Shown here: positions 44,501-56,873 of the stretch, piece by piece
Layout: every line of letters begins with the position of its first letter
Numbering within the stretch: the stretch's first letter is position 1
NCBI GenBank assembly: GCA_029945375.1
Contig: CM057065.1
Location: 2,418,001-2,482,000 of the forward strand
Length of the DNA stretch: 64,000 nt
From: Agaricus subrufescens
Lineage: Eukaryota; Basidiomycota; Agaricomycetes; Agaricales; Agaricaceae
Direction: 5' to 3'
The notes under the pieces: model-generated
Told to the model about the DNA's origin: nothing
The model's database searches: none
What the model saw: only the letters and a program-made list of their open reading frames with translations
Position numbers and translations under genes: made by a program

Positions 44501-46000
44501 TATAGCGGAGTGCCTCGTGGGTAACACTTTGGATATCTATATCTGAACGGAATTTCAATCGTATTGCGACACTATGCTCAGAGTAGCAGCTCCTCTTCCC
44601 GTTCCCAGCCACTCTCTCGCCCCCGCTGCTCACGATTCTACTGCTCTCCCCTGCTAACTTTGAGCGGACTTCAGCCCCGTGATAATGCCATGAACCAACG
44701 TAAACGATGATATGGTAAGGGTTTTGTGACCGTTGGATCAACACCCGCCACGTTCATGCCAATCTACTTCAACAATTGTAGTGGGTCTCGTAAATAACAC
44801 AGTGGGAACAATTGACCAAGATCATCATTACTGTGGTGGCGCGAAACTAAATTACTTGTTGGCAGTCGATGTCATGAGACGGAAATATCAAAGGGGCTAG
44901 GAGAAGGAATGACGTCACTAGATTGATGGCAAAATGATGCTTGGGTTTGTACCTGGACCTCGCAAAAACCCAGTACGTTGTGCGACGATGAACCAGGGTG
45001 CTGCTATCTCCAGCTTCCTTGTCTTCCCGAGGAAGTATCGCCCTGACTGAACGACGTCATCACCGGGCGTGACGCCATAGCCAGTACTGTACTTAGCATT
45101 TGTGGCACCCAGAAATGACGGGGTTCGCTGGCTCTCGGAATGGACGGCGGGCGTGTCAATCTGTAACTGCTCGCCTCGTTGTCGCTTGATAGATCCGACC
45201 CTTTTTACGGCTCTTCTACGATGGCTCTCTCGGGTACAATAACCTTCATTTCACGAAAATCAGCTGAGTATTCGCCTCGGACTCGTAAATAGAAATGGTA
45301 GTGGCTTCGATGTGTAAACAATGGTTCTGTGATCGTGGCGTTCATATGTTGAAGCCCAGTACCCGGATGTTCTGGCGAAGGCCGCGTCGTGTGAGAAGGT
45401 ACACCTGATGTGGAAGCCTCGTGGCCAGTCTCATCAGTGCACCTCAGTTAGTCGCCGGCGCTATCACGCTCCTCCCTTGTATGCTCTATTGTCCACCTGG
45501 GCCGTTAGGCCATGCAACATTCGAAGAATCCATTCCAGTCAAATGGAACACTCGTGTAACACCGCTCGGGTCTAATTCGTGTTTTGTTGATTATTTGATC
45601 CCTGTCGGTTTCCAATTATACCCGTTGTTCAAGGCCAGATTGACGTCGGCTGTGACAGGAGCAATGTATAGGCAGGGTCCTCAGTAGACCTGGTCGCAGC
45701 CTCATCATTCTACCGTCATCCCGAGCGGTAAAGTCCACGTTCGTCGTGAAGATGGGCTCGGTAATTTCGTTGGATGCCTGACTTGTAGGGCCAACCGGGT
45801 TAAGGGAGAACAGACCTCGGTGAGAGCCGGTACCTATATCCTTTTGTCGTAGCCATCCCCTGGTGGTGCAGATCTGTTGTTGACCCCCAGAGCCCGGATG
45901 TGGATTCACCATGGGCGGAATGTCCCGTCTGATAATTATAGGTGAGGGGGGAGGGTGTTCACAGGGTCTCGGATCTGAGATAGGCTTGGCCGGGCACTGA
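41505..46000. other. Gene-poor region, about 4.5 kb
   Basis: Open frames are short, overlapping on both strands, and lack family features or joinable splice signals. Local composition is mixed, with an A-rich run near 43470 and pyrimidine-rich patches. I see no supported gene, RNA or repeat. Decayed genes or transposon remnants beyond recognition are likely. Confidence 0.4.
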
Positions 46001-46022
46001 CCAATGCCGGATGATATATAAG
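46001..46022 (+). promoter_or_regulatory. CCAAT and TATA boxes of the 46217 gene
   Basis: CCAAT at 46001-46005 and TATATAAG at 46015-46022 lie about 200 bp before the ATG at 46217. The order is normal for a strong core promoter, though they are unusually close together. Confidence 0.45.
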
Positions 46023-46216
46023 CCACACAGGTTTTGTTTTCTCTTTCTCTCTCAGACTCACCATCCGCAAGTTCCACCTTGCGCCCTTGCTGGCCAAGCC
46101 TCCTGCCTCCGCTGGCGTAGGGAGCATCGAGCTTCTCGCATCCACGAGGTCATCTGTTCTCAGTACTCCGCTTTGCACAACCGAATCCCTCTCGCTCCCC
46201 CTTCCAAGGAAGCCTT

Positions 46217-47047
46217 ATGTCGTCCTATCCCGAATGCAACGTCCGGTCTCGTCGACCACGACCCATCCTCAAGTCTTTACCCAAGTACAACCCACTGCCG
46301 TTCTCCACCGACCCGCTTCATTCCCCTCATGTCCACTTTCCGCCTACTCCTAACCTCACTTCTACGACCTTTACGCATTCTGCAGGCGTTTATGACCGTG
46401 CCCCTATAATCGTATCTGAGAACGTTTGCGCGCTCCCAGAACGTGGTGGGCGATGCTACATATTACAGTCGCAGAGTATGCCTCCGTCAGGGAGACGGGA
46501 CGGGCGTTATGACGTTTCTCGACACGGTCGAGACAACCACGAGTCTCAGGGACATTATTTCCACCCTCTAGCTTCTAATGCTTGCGAAGTTGAGCGTGAT
46601 AACAATCGGCCCGACTCTTCCCCAGTCCCAGACTTGCTGTCAACCAACTTTTCTTCCTCCTCCTCCTCGAACTCCTCCTTACCTTCTCCGCTGTCGGACT
46701 CAGGCTCAGACTCATCATATGGTTTTCTCCCCACAACTACGATACCCAATCTCTCGTCAAACCCTTCCTTTGGCGAGACCTCATCAGTATACCCGCTGGA
46801 GGCATCACTCCGTGACCATCACGGATCTGTATCATGGCAAGCATATTACTTGCCATGTAACCAGCCGTTTGTAAGTTATGTATGTCCGCCGAGTGGTCAG
46901 GAGAGCAATTCGAAGAAGACAGTAGCCGGGAAAAAGTTGGGGCGAAGGTCTAAAAGCTTAAGTGTGACCCCTGCACACCTCGCGAGGTTTGGTGGGGGGT
47001 TTTCAGACCAGGCTATGGTTTTGGAGGGATGTTTAGGGGGTTTCTGA
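46217..47047 (+). CDS. Conserved basidiomycete low-complexity protein
   Basis: A single exon of 276 aa starts MSSYPECNVRSRRPRPILKS. The segment PHVHFPPTPNLTSTTFTHSA followed by YDRAPIIVSENVCALPERGG is a motif I associate with a conserved but uncharacterised agaricomycete protein; a YFHP element follows near residue 114. The middle is Ser-rich (SSSSSSNSSLPSPLSDSGSD) and likely disordered, and the C-terminus has a basic KKLGRRSKSL patch. No catalytic domain. The Ser-rich and basic stretches suggest a phospho-regulated or nuclear scaffold, but this is inference only. Confidence 0.7.
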   Translation: MSSYPECNVRSRRPRPILKSLPKYNPLPFSTDPLHSPHVHFPPTPNLTSTTFTHSAGVYDRAPIIVSENVCALPERGGRCYILQSQSMPPSGRRDGRYDVSRHGRDNHESQGHYFHPLASNACEVERDNNRPDSSPVPDLLSTNFSSSSSSNSSLPSPLSDSGSDSSYGFLPTTTIPNLSSNPSFGETSSVYPLEASLRDHHGSVSWQAYYLPCNQPFVSYVCPPSGQESNSKKTVAGKKLGRRSKSLSVTPAHLARFGGGFSDQAMVLEGCLGGF

Positions 47048-47438
47048 TTTCAAGGAATTGGTTTTCGATCTTGGGAGACCAAAGTGTGATTAGGAACATT
47101 GTCGATGTATTGGTTGTTGTTATTTTGTTATTTATTGCATTTCCTCCGAACCAGAACAGTATTGCTTGTACGATATTTTTGACCACTCGATGTTGTCAGC
47201 ATTGCATTTTGTTATTTTCGGGTAAAATAACGCAATCTCCGTTTCTGAGCATTTCAGCCTAAAGAAATAATTTGTGAAGTATGAGGCTCACTCGCTGAAT
47301 CCGAAAAGTAAGGGAGGGATCTCGGAACATTGATGCGAGTGACCCGAATGTCTTCTGACCTCTCCATCAAGTCCGCTGACCTGCCACCTCGCCCGAGCCT
47401 CTCTTCATTCTACGTTTGACCGGGAACCTGTGCTAGTA

Positions 47439-48362
47439 ATGATCCCTCGGAGCCAACAATTAGAGGAGCTCATTCTTATTCGGAGTTCCTTACTACCTGG
47501 GGAAAGGCTCGTCTTCTTGAATACGGCACCATCTGTTTCACCTGATAATACAACGATGACATGGCAAGGGCTAGTAGACGAAGGCATTGTCACGAATAGT
47601 AATGCCGAACTGGAGGGTCTCCCGCCCCCCTGCTTTCGAGTAGAGGTTGATGGGGCCAATGTGTCGTTTGACATCGATTGTCAAGGATATAATGGAGATT
47701 GGACGAATATCAATGAATGTATTAGTATTTCCGGTCAACACATGAGCAGAGCCACTCAGGAGGGCTGGAGGAAAGTAATTATTGAACGACTGGAAGAAGT
47801 TGCTGAAGCAGGGGGTGAGTGAGTACTATGAGACATTTCTTATTTACTGTGTGACCTGTGTTAACGGATGAACTCACACAGCTTTCCATTATTTCAATTA
47901 TTCTCATTACACTTACTCCCACTTTTACACGAAGAGGAAGAAACCACTACAAGTGCCACTATATCAGGAAAGCAGAAACTACAGACTCTCCCAAGCACGC
48001 CATATCATGTCCTTTTCACTTCCCATCACTTAATTTCCACCACCAAGCGGCGGAATCTATCAGGATGGAGTTCGAAGCTTCGAATATCTGGATTCGCCAA
48101 AATAGGATACCCAGGAGTGATTTATGCTGAGGGTTCGAAGGAATCGATAGAAGAGTTTGCCGACAACATCAAGGGTATGCAATGGTTAGCCCTGAAGAAG
48201 CGATTTGTGGAGCCTTTGGAGCGCATCGTGCCTGCTGATGGGTACACATTGAGTGGCTGGAAAGAGCTTGAGAAAGTTGGAGAAGTCGTGGAGGAAATGA
48301 GGAGATTAGGCAGGGGGGAGCATGTATTAGATATGGGGATAGGAGCGGGTGCAAAGGAGTAA
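47439..48362 (+). CDS. RWD domain protein with C-terminal DUF1115 (RWDD2-like)
   Basis: RWD domains are UBC-like protein-interaction folds. Exons 47439-47818 and 47882-48362 give 286 aa. The N-terminus QQLEELILIRSSLLPGERL is the first RWD helix. After the intron the frame reads DFPLFQLFSLHLLPLLHEEE. The C-terminal half contains SKLRISGFAKIGYPGVIYAE and KGMQWLALKKRFVEPLERI, as in the DUF1115/PRP3-C module joined to RWD in RWDD2 proteins. Start chosen at 47439 (MIPRSQQLEE); a longer 5' exon is possible. Donor GTGAGTAC was chosen because it gives the in-frame GGD/FPLF join. Confidence 0.8.
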
Positions 48363-49290
48363 TTGAATTTCATGCCTCGTATTTGCTGGGCGTCGTTTTT
48401 CCCTGCTCAACTATATTCGGCTCCCCGCATGCAAATGAAAGAGGGGAACACATCTGATTATTCCTTATGCAGCTATGGAGATCAGTCGAGAACCTGGAGT
48501 ATGGACCACTTATTTATTAACTCCCGACACCGCCTCTAACTAAATACCTCCCCAAGATATCGGTTATACACAGAGTATTGGCTGATAAGCGCGTCACTAA
48601 TCCAATGAGATGCAGTGGTTCGGCTAGCTACGTTACATACATACATCAATCAGGGACAGGGTTTCAATTTATGGGACATTAATTAATGAAAGGAAAATGT
48701 GATAGAACAAGATGAAATGAGATTAGACGTAAACAAAACAAGATACTGGGTGAAGAGAAGGTAAATGACATGGATGTATCAACAAGAAGCAAACAGCTTA
48801 TTAAGAGTGAGGCGCAAAAGCATGTTGCGCCGCGCACCTTGCGGGCCAACCCCAAAATACGCGAAGCAAGATGAATAGCAATAGTATTCAAGATCGCCGC
48901 GGAGCGAAAAAGACCATTCTTTGATAATGTAGAAGTGTTGGATAAAGAGCACACGACGGTAATAGCTCTCCGGCGCGTGGCGCCAAACCGCGGTAATAAA
49001 AAGAGCATTTCTAGTTTCGGTATGTTCGGGTCCTAGGTCCACCGGTCATAACGAACCCTTTCTTGACATATCTTTGTACCATTATCCTCGGGTAAGTTAT
49101 CTTATTTACAAACCCCTCCTAGATAGTGATTCGTTGGAAAGACCATCATATTCATACATGCATATAGGAGCCCGTAGCGGTCGCACCTACTTTGGCCAGG
49201 GAGTGGATGAGAAGAAGGTAAGTAAAATTTGTTCGTACACAAGAGTACATCTTTTCTTCATTTCACCAATATAACAAAAAACCTAATTCC
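48363..49290. other. Convergent intergenic region
   Basis: This lies between the RWD gene (plus) and the annexin gene (minus). Short minus-strand frames at 48679-49042 overlap each other and show no domain. Nothing supported. Confidence 0.5.
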
Positions 49291-51143
49291 TCAATTTTCC
49301 TTTTCAATAAGCGCAATTAGAATCTTCTGGTAAGAGCCACTGGTCTCGCCTTGAACACGTTTTTCCAGAGTCTTATTATATCTTCTCCGATACGCGTCCT
49401 TAACTTCCTTCATCCTCAGCGGGTTCCACGATGTCCGTACAACTCTAATCAAAGACATTTGAGAGGACCATTCAACAAGGACAGAGGGCGCGCGCGTACC
49501 TGTAACTTAATGCTTGATCATTCGTACCTGCTCCCTTCATCGCTTTCTCTAAGAGCTTAGCATCGCGCCAAGTACCGGTAAAACCTTGTTGAAGGTTGTT
49601 ACGCTTCGATTTGACGGAATCAATGATGTATAATAATCCAAATTTGACCTTTTCGTTACTGGATGCGAAATCAGTATTGTGGAAGCAAGCAAAGAAAAGG
49701 AACACCCGTACATGCTGGAAGTTCTTTTAATCACCTTCCTCAGGTCGGCATACTTTCTATTGTATTCATCAATTCTGATAATGTCAATATTAGCATGCCT
49801 CTCGGTGTAAGACAAGAGAGACAACCCACACAGCAGCAATATGTGCGTCCGATGGAGTAATGAACGCATCCCAAAACATGGTCTTTCAATGAACTTCAGC
49901 CATGGTTTATGCCAAATAGAACGACTTGACTCACAGGAACGAAGTGGGAATTCTTCCCCAGTCCGTAATCATGCAAGCTATCAACTTGCCTCGCAACTTC
50001 CACATAATTGACTGGCGTGGTGGGCGCTTCGCGTGACCCTTCCATCGCTTTGGTGAACACTACAATACGTCGATCAATGATTAACCAGGACTTTTGTTGA
50101 TTATTATTAATGGGAGCGTACTGGACTGAGGGGCGTCGCGGAATTCTTCTGACACATCTGTGACCATTTCGTACCCATACTCCTTTTTATATGCTTTCTT
50201 AAGAGTCTCCATCTCCCCATTCGTGCGGTTCAATAACACTTCCATCAGTAGTTGCACATTCGCACTGGAAAACGCAAATGAGTAAGAAATGTCGGGATAC
50301 TGATTTAGGGGGTATACGAACTTCCTGTCTTCGACAGCCTTTCTGACCAGCCGAACATCATATCCTACAGGGCCCAGTGCCCGTCCATGGACAACCTCGC
50401 TACATACAATCAATCGTCTGGACCCCCATTCGGAATAATGAAGCCACTTACTTGAACCATGAATTGGTACTAGACTTCGAAGGTAACCATTGAGCTAGAG
50501 TCTTCTTTTCTTCTCTATACACAAAATCCGAAAGTACTTTGAGCCTCTTCGGGTTCAATTCGACTAATTTCTTCATTACTATAGATTTAAAAAAGCAAGG
50601 ATCAGTTAGGATACGGTAAGGAACGAAAGAAGCATTATCTCTTTGCTGATACTTACATATGCTATCATCCCATCCGAGACCCAACCTGCTCTTTGCACTC
50701 TTCAAGATATTATAATCGTCAGAAACACGATACGCATTACTTTGCGAATCAGGTTTGAACAATGCCAACGGTGGTGCCTCAGGATTCGGGATCACTGTTG
50801 CTAGGTAGACAAGTTCATCTCCCAATACAACGGGCTGATGTGGCGGATGTGGCAGAGGCCCTGTTGTAGGATACGGTATGTGTGGCGCATTGAGTATTGT
50901 AGGCGAGAACCCAGGAGCTGTTTGTTCGAAAGGAAACCCCGGCTGAGTTATTCCGTCGTACGGTGGTGGATATGACTTTGGAGGCATTGGAGAAACTGGC
51001 GTCTATTCATTGAGTCAGTATTCGGACATAGTGAGGCAAACATAGGCGTACTTGAGGTTGTGGCATAACCTAACATCATAAGCTAATGACATTCTGAGGG
51101 GGAGATAGAAGCTCACGTTAGGTTCAGGGAAAAGAGCAGACAT
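49291..51143 (-). CDS. Fungal annexin with Pro-rich N-terminus
   Basis: Annexins bind acidic phospholipids in a Ca2+-dependent way at the cytoplasmic face of membranes. Minus-strand exons encode a Pro/Tyr-rich leader (MSALFPEPN, then TPVSPMPPKSYPPPYDGITQ), then annexin-like repeats: DYNILKSAKSRLGLGWDDS, LVELNPKRLKVLSDFVYREE, RALGPVGYDVRLVRKAVE with LLMEVLLNRTNGEMETLKKA, PVNYVEVARQVDSLHDYGLG, and a last repeat LLEKAMKGAGTNDQALSYR followed by MKEVKDAYRRRYNKTLEKRV and the end ILIALIEKEN (TGA at 49291-49293). GAGTND is a canonical type-II Ca2+ loop; earlier loops look degenerate. The start at 51143 uses a first exon 51117-51143 joined over a 114-bp intron. If that is wrong, the start is Met at 50987. 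Confidence 0.85.
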
Positions 51144-51427
51144 GATTTGACTCGAAGGCGAAGGAAGGAAGAGTGGGAATTAAATTCTGGCAGAACGAAT
51201 TGAGTATAAATACTCAAAGACGCTGTTATTAGAAATGCGCATCTAAGGGCTGTGTCGTATCGTGGGTGCTCATCATGCAATAATGATACAATTAATTGGA
51301 ACAGCACCACAGCATAATACCATATCGGGAAAGGCACCGCCTCAGATTATGGCCTCCATGGACAAACTATTCTTCTAGGAAGAGAACAAGCGGCACAGCG
51401 TTACCGATAGCTTCGGCGCCTGAACGC

Positions 51428-52541
51428 CTATGCCTTGTCCAGTCCGGCGAGATTTTCGAACCACGCCACAACATTTGCCACCTTTTGTACTGCTGCATCA
51501 CTCCGCCCTAGCCTTAAATCTGGTCGTAAACGACTATCGCTCTGGGTATACGGCATAGTGCGATAACAGATTGTGAGGTTAGATTTGAGATACGGAGAAG
51601 CAGTAATGGCTGGTGAAGATTTCGAATCAAAGACGGCTGTTACGTCTGATTGTGAGTCGGTGCCGGGGGGCGGTGTTTGAATAAGATTTCAGGAAGTCGA
51701 AGTGCAAAAAATGGAATGACGCACTCGCAATAAGAACAATATCACCTCGTTTCACTAATGTAGTGTTCGGCAAACCGCCACCCCAACGTTCAGCCACCTC
51801 TCTCCACGCCGTCAGCTTACAAATCGTACCACCCTCATCACCTAAAATCATCTTCAAGATCCCCACCTCCTTTCCCGCGTCTTTGCCGTTCTTAATCTTG
51901 ATGGTTTCGGGGCCTTCAACTTCAAGCACAGCTAATAGCATGGACGATATCTTCATACTTCCAGTAAACTTTTGTTTTACCAGCTGAGTAAGGGAGGCAA
52001 GAGAATGAAGACTGAAGTGAAATGCAGGGAAACGAGCGATGGATGATGCGTCGTTGTAATCTATTGACTGACTCTCCTGGCTTTCCTGTGTCTGGAGTTG
52101 GGATTCGAAGAGCGAATGCGTTCTGTTCACGAGAGATGACTCGTTCACGGTCTGTCTAGAGCGCATGGCTGACGAAACTTCGTGTTGTGTAGGCAACCAA
52201 GTTATGCCAGTTGTCTGGTCTGGTTAGAAGAGAGTTGAGTACAGAATCAGCCATGATGAATGCTAAGTACCTGCCGCAAGAACGCCAATATTATCACTCT
52301 CATCCTCTTCAAAGTTTCCACTGTGTTCATCGAAGCTGTCGTTAAAGATCACGTTCTGGTAAACCAGGGATATCCTTCGGCTCGCGTCGTCGAGAGCTTG
52401 GGTCGGCAAGAACTCTGGTGGAGGTGGAGATAGTAAAGCCGGTTGAGAGTGAGAGGAAATGGTTCTCCACTGATAATTTACGGGGTCGTAGTCAATGTCG
52501 TGCACGGAGGGCGCGCCGAGAAAGACTCGGTAAGTCGACAT
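51428..52541 (-). CDS. OB-fold protein resembling shieldin subunit SHLD2
   Basis: Exons 52541-52271, about 52220-51732, and about 51656-51428 join in frame (MSTYRVFLGAPSVHDIDYDP ... AADQTTGITWLPTQHE ... to VAWFENLAGLDKA). A disordered N-terminal third (Pro/Ser/Gln-rich) precedes a folded region: SMKISSMLLAVLEVEGPETI, DAGKEVGILKMILGDEGGT, CKLTAWREVAERWGG and KRGDIVLIAN, a five-strand OB-like pattern. The C-terminal segment has NLTICYRTMPYTQSDSRLRP and SDAAVQKVANVVAWFE. Fungal proteins of this kind are, to my knowledge, annotated as shieldin subunit 2 first OB-fold domain proteins; in vertebrates shieldin protects DNA ends from resection. Single-stranded DNA binding is inferred, not shown. It may simply be another OB-fold protein. 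Confidence 0.65.
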
Positions 52542-54212
52542 CCAACAATCCGTGGGTATGCCTTGATGTCCGATTTGGTCACCCGCCTGATCCGGTCTGC
52601 CGGGCATGCAAAACCTGACTTGGCACACCGCTGCGGCACGCGCATGTGCTCTATCTAGACAACTTTTTTCCATTCTCGGCACAGAATTCCTGGAAATACT
52701 CTAAAAAAAACCGCCGTCACTGTAACCTGCTAACTTCAATGGCTGTTAACTCACATTGGCCAGATCGGCTACCACTGAATCGCCTTAATCCATACGGGGA
52801 TAATATAGGACCTTCGCAAGAAAGACCTGTCTGAAACTGACTTCGATGAAGAATTTACAATTTGTGGACTCAGGGACAAAGACAGAACCGGACCCTTCGG
52901 AGTATCCTCAATCAAGCCCGACGACCGAGCTTGAAGCCCTGAATGTGAAAGAATGACTCAAAGCGATGATGATCAACGGTGCTCAGTTGCACACCGAAAA
53001 TGGAGTTGTTTTCTGTAGCACAACAGGATTTCTCACGGAAAGAAAATAAACGACAGGACATCAGACAAGATTCAAAGAACGGTGTTTCAGGAAGTAGCAA
53101 TTTCTTCTAATAGGGGTTCTACGCTCATGAGGCAGGGCGCATTGATTCGGGCGGGCCGGACTGAGGCTAGTATTTCTATCGTGTGTATACTCGATTGAGG
53201 AAGCTTCCCCGTATGAATGGCTGACACTATATGGCGCCTGTGTTCACCGGTAGGTTGTTATATGCTTCACGAAACAACCGATTTCCGCAGTCACCACTAT
53301 CATCCACTCAGCTGAAAAGGGAACCCAAGAGAGGACTATCAACAAAACTTGGGGACACGGTTATTACGATAAACACAGTACTAGAACAGCAAACAAAAGC
53401 ATTTTTGGTGATCCCGCGCCTGATTCAATCTTCACGATCCCGAGTCCAACAAAGACATATAGACACCCGACATTTTGCATAGTATGAATTGAATATTCAT
53501 ACCACCATTGGACTAAGCCTCGGCGGTAGATCGTAGCGTTCCCACACATGTCGCGATGTCAAGGGCGACGTCAGACACCATGTGGTCACTTTGTATTTTA
53601 TTAGCATTGCCGCGTCCAACCATATTCTCTGACTGCATGATTAAGCCCAGGTTAGATGTGCTAGTGATGCCCATTAGCAGGGTGTGTAGTTGTATGTATG
53701 GTTAGGTTTGTCATGGGGCCGTTCCGAAACCGAATACAGTTCCTGAATGGTACAAGGACGCCCCGAGGAAGAGGAAGGTGACGGAAACGATAGGCTCTGG
53801 AAGTCAATGATGGGACTAGACAGTTAGATGTGCTGGTGGTGCGCATTCGCAGGGTGTGTAGTAGTGTGAATTGTTAGGCTTGTCATGGCACTGAATTGGG
53901 ACCCGATTTAGTGTGCTGATCTGAGTGCGAGGTCCAACTAGGGAATGGCAAGATGCAGATTTTTTAATAAGATACCTTGGGTTACGCATGGGGTACACAG
54001 CAGTTGAGTGTTTGTACCTGTTATCAAACCGCAAACCAAACTAGATCTGGCTTGCGATCCGACCTCAAACCGGTTCTCCTGGAAGAAGTTGTGGCTTTGA
54101 CCGGCTATTGGAAAGGATATAAGTCTAACCATGTTCTATGACTAGAGGATTGAGCGCACTCACATTCCTCCCTCATCTACAACCTTCCTCCCACACGGTG
54201 TCAATACGGACC
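52542..54212. other. Intergenic region with a diverged direct repeat
   Basis: No convincing gene. It contains the two related copies at 53651-53716 and 53823-53887 described separately; frames are short. Confidence 0.45.
53651..53887. repeat. Diverged direct repeat, two copies of about 66 bp
   Basis: 53651-53716 and 53823-53887 both run GTTAGATGTGCT...GCAGGGTGTGTAG...GTTAGG.TTGTCATGG, with roughly one base in five to six different. They are in the same orientation, 172 bp start to start. Function unknown. Confidence 0.6.
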
Positions 54213-55471
54213 ATGCCATTTTTCGAGGCAACTAGTGGAAGCGAAGTCAATGGAGGCACTTTCCTGGATGTCAATGGAGATATGAACGAATGCAAGAATG
54301 ATGACTACTCTATCCGTATATCTGGACAAAACAACGCGGTCACGCAAATTAATCAACCTGCCACGATCAGTAGGCACTACATTGCTCTAATATCCGGGCT
54401 TTGCCAGGAGCTTACATCTACTCATAGATAACAGTGAAGGAGGTCAAGTGACGGTACACATTCACTCAGGTTGTCAACAAAACTATCCCTGTGCGACATT
54501 TAGTATTCTTTTTGTTTGTGCGATACTTACTTTACACAGGTTCTCATGGACATGCTCATCTTGGCTATCCAATATTCCCGTGCCCTCATTTTGATCATCC
54601 TTCCGTATATCCCCAGCAGCCCACTTGTCAAGAAGCAAACTACCAGTCAAACGGTTATAGTGCTCATCAGCATCAAACTACTTCGTTTTACGGACCAGCC
54701 CCATCAACATTGCCAGCGATGATGCCGACTCCGTCGCTGCCATCCAATACATCGATTATGAGCAAAGGCGTCCCGAAACCCCTGCAGGTACAAATGCCTG
54801 TACCGAAGCAAGCATCACTACAAGGACTTGGAATGCCATCAGCAATGCAAGGACCCGCTCTCGTTTCCCCAGTTACACCATCGTACCAGGACACCTCACA
54901 AGGAGGAATGTTTGACGAACCACAATCCGTTTTTTTTCAACCTGCGTTTCGGCTATCAATTCACAACACTAATACCGAAACTCACTGGTCTTCTTCTACT
55001 AACGAGCAATCGCCGGGCACAGGACATAGTGACTCAACAATGTCCTCTCCACGTTCCATCGGCCCACATCTTCCTCCCTCGCCACAACCCAATGAAGGGC
55101 ATTATGGCCCCGCCAATGATAGGAGCCCTAAACACGCTCCAAATATGAGGTTACCATCCCGCTCCTATTCAGATATTCACCTATCAACATCACAACGTGA
55201 TAACATTCCGAACTTCATTTATCAAAACGCAGGGCAACTTCCTGTGATCCAGGAACATCGGCGGACTCCTTGTTCCGCCTTGTCCTCGGAGGAGGAGTTC
55301 ATAGACACGCATGAGAGTAGATCACTCTTTGAGTCGATACCACTTCCAGTCAAAGGTTCTCAAGGGAAGGAAATAGGTCAGGATGATACGTCTATGTTCT
55401 ATAAAATTCCACCCAAGGAGAGAAAGAAGAACGTTCGCAGCATGACTGAGATGATTATGCCCAACCCATGA
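54213..55471 (+). CDS. INGG-motif protein 1 with Pro/Ser-rich tail
   Basis: Exons 54213-54369, 54428-54469 and 54540-55471 give 376 aa. The N-terminus is MPFFEATSGSEVNGGTFLDV followed by NGDMNE...RISGQNNAVTQIN and, across the intron, INNSEGGQVTVHIHSGSHG. Residues 1-70 are a Gly/Asn/polar-rich two-turn motif; the remaining 300 are Pro/Ser/Gln-rich and probably disordered, ending in a basic KIPPKERKKNVRSMTEMI patch. The motif resembles short N-terminal sequences I know from agaricomycete NACHT/NLR-like proteins (an '...INGG.F..V.GD...' pattern). There is no enzyme domain. The same exon layout recurs 2.9 kb downstream, so the two are tandem paralogs. Function unknown. Confidence 0.65.
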
Positions 55472-55932
55472 AATTGAAGTATACCCTCCTGGAAAATTCT
55501 GGTTTATTTATCATTGTGCTAGTTTATTCGCCATTTTTGCCGCGCAAATTTGGATGTAGAATATTTATCTTACCTTATACGAAGGAATAACATTTCGCAA
55601 TTTATTGACTTGTATTTTATAAAATATTATACGTTTCACATTTCAATCACTGGGGACACTATCCCCATGAGAATGACCCTAATTTACGGTGCATCAGCGG
55701 TTCTAGTGAGCTCTATCAAAAGTGATGGTGGTCGCATCACTGGGGGGTTATGTGGGGCTTAGTTTTTGGTTATGAGCAACTGTGGCTTAATTAGTGGTAG
55801 TATATAGTATGTAGTATGTACTTCTCATGCTTTTGTAGGGGCTACATGGGAGTGGCTGCGATAACAGCCCAAATGTCTGCCATTCAATAGCCACTTGGTA
55901 TGTCTATTTTTCTCTCCCTGACTTACTCAAAC

Positions 55933-56060
55933 AGATTTCGGCCCTTACTGAACTCAGATACCTAATTGATAACCTATGAAGAAATGCTGTTGATGGCGCT
56001 AAGCCTGCTTTTTATTCCTTACGGACATCCTTGCAACAATGCCATCTCGGAATTTGACCT
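55933..56060 (+). pseudogene. Fragment duplicated at 63583; possible NACHT remnant
   Basis: CGGCCCTTAC.GAACTCAGATACCTAATTGA continues as a diverged match to 63590-63710. The better-preserved copy encodes ELRYLIDNPWSNALDRAKPA followed by CLIIVDVL, which resembles the stretch up to the Walker B (LIVIDALDE) of fungal NACHT NTPases. Both copies are too short and degraded to prove this. Confidence 0.3.
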
Positions 56061-56781
56061 AAAACTCTTATCTGGATCTCCGTCGAAGCCCGAGTCAAAT
56101 TCTATCCTCTCCTCGAGCTATCGAGACGATAATGCATATACGGTAGTCTAAGATGTCTTCCTCCCCGACACTACTCTAACTACATCCCAGTCGGCGTCTT
56201 GTCGGACTCGAGCCATAGTGCGAATGGTATCACGAAGAATGATTAGGTGGATTTACTACGAACTGAAGAATCAGGGCTGTTGCGAGTTTGAGATCTGCCT
56301 GTATCGAATATACCCGATTTGGAGGATGATGCGATGGATAAAATTTCTATATTTATGAGTTACTGGGTGTCTGTTCCATTGGACTTGGATCAGCTAGGTT
56401 TTTCGGTCTCGAGTTTTTATCTTGGTGAGCCCTTGGCATGTGTTTCATAAAATTTATTGGTAGAATCTGAGGCTGCATCATTTATAGGAGGAGGAACCCC
56501 TATTGTCATGACATTTGAGCATAGTGTATTATTTGCTTCTCCTTTTGATGCGGTTTGGCTCCCATAAAAGCGCAGTAAATTTGAGTCAACGGCCTAGCTA
56601 GTGGGAGAACCACCACTGGATCCTTTGGCAAATTGGTCAGACAGCTACTATACATATTGCCAGCGTCTCACAGCGTGTCAGTACATGGATCAACACTGAT
56701 TATAGTACTGCCTCATGTCATCAGCATCGGGTATATGAGTGTTACTCGCCGAGGAGCAGATTTCCGTATTGGGAACTCTAG

Positions 56782-56833
56782 TTGCCTCGGTCAACGGTCA
56801 TTCTCTGCACCATGCTGCTTCTGACCGAGGCAA
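56782..56833. repeat. 12-bp perfect inverted repeat
   Basis: TTGCCTCGGTCA (56782-56793) and TGACCGAGGCAA (56822-56833) enclose 28 bp. A third related GCCTCGGTCATCGGTCA follows at about 56857. It could be a stem-loop or a regulatory palindrome upstream of the second INGG gene. Confidence 0.55.
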
Positions 56834-56873
56834 GAGCTCTGCATCGGGAAATTTTAGCCTCGGTCATCGGTCA

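Noticed and set aside
45616..46077. 153-codon minus-strand frame upstream of the 46217 gene
   Set aside because: It overlaps the CCAAT/TATA promoter of the plus-strand gene and has no family features.
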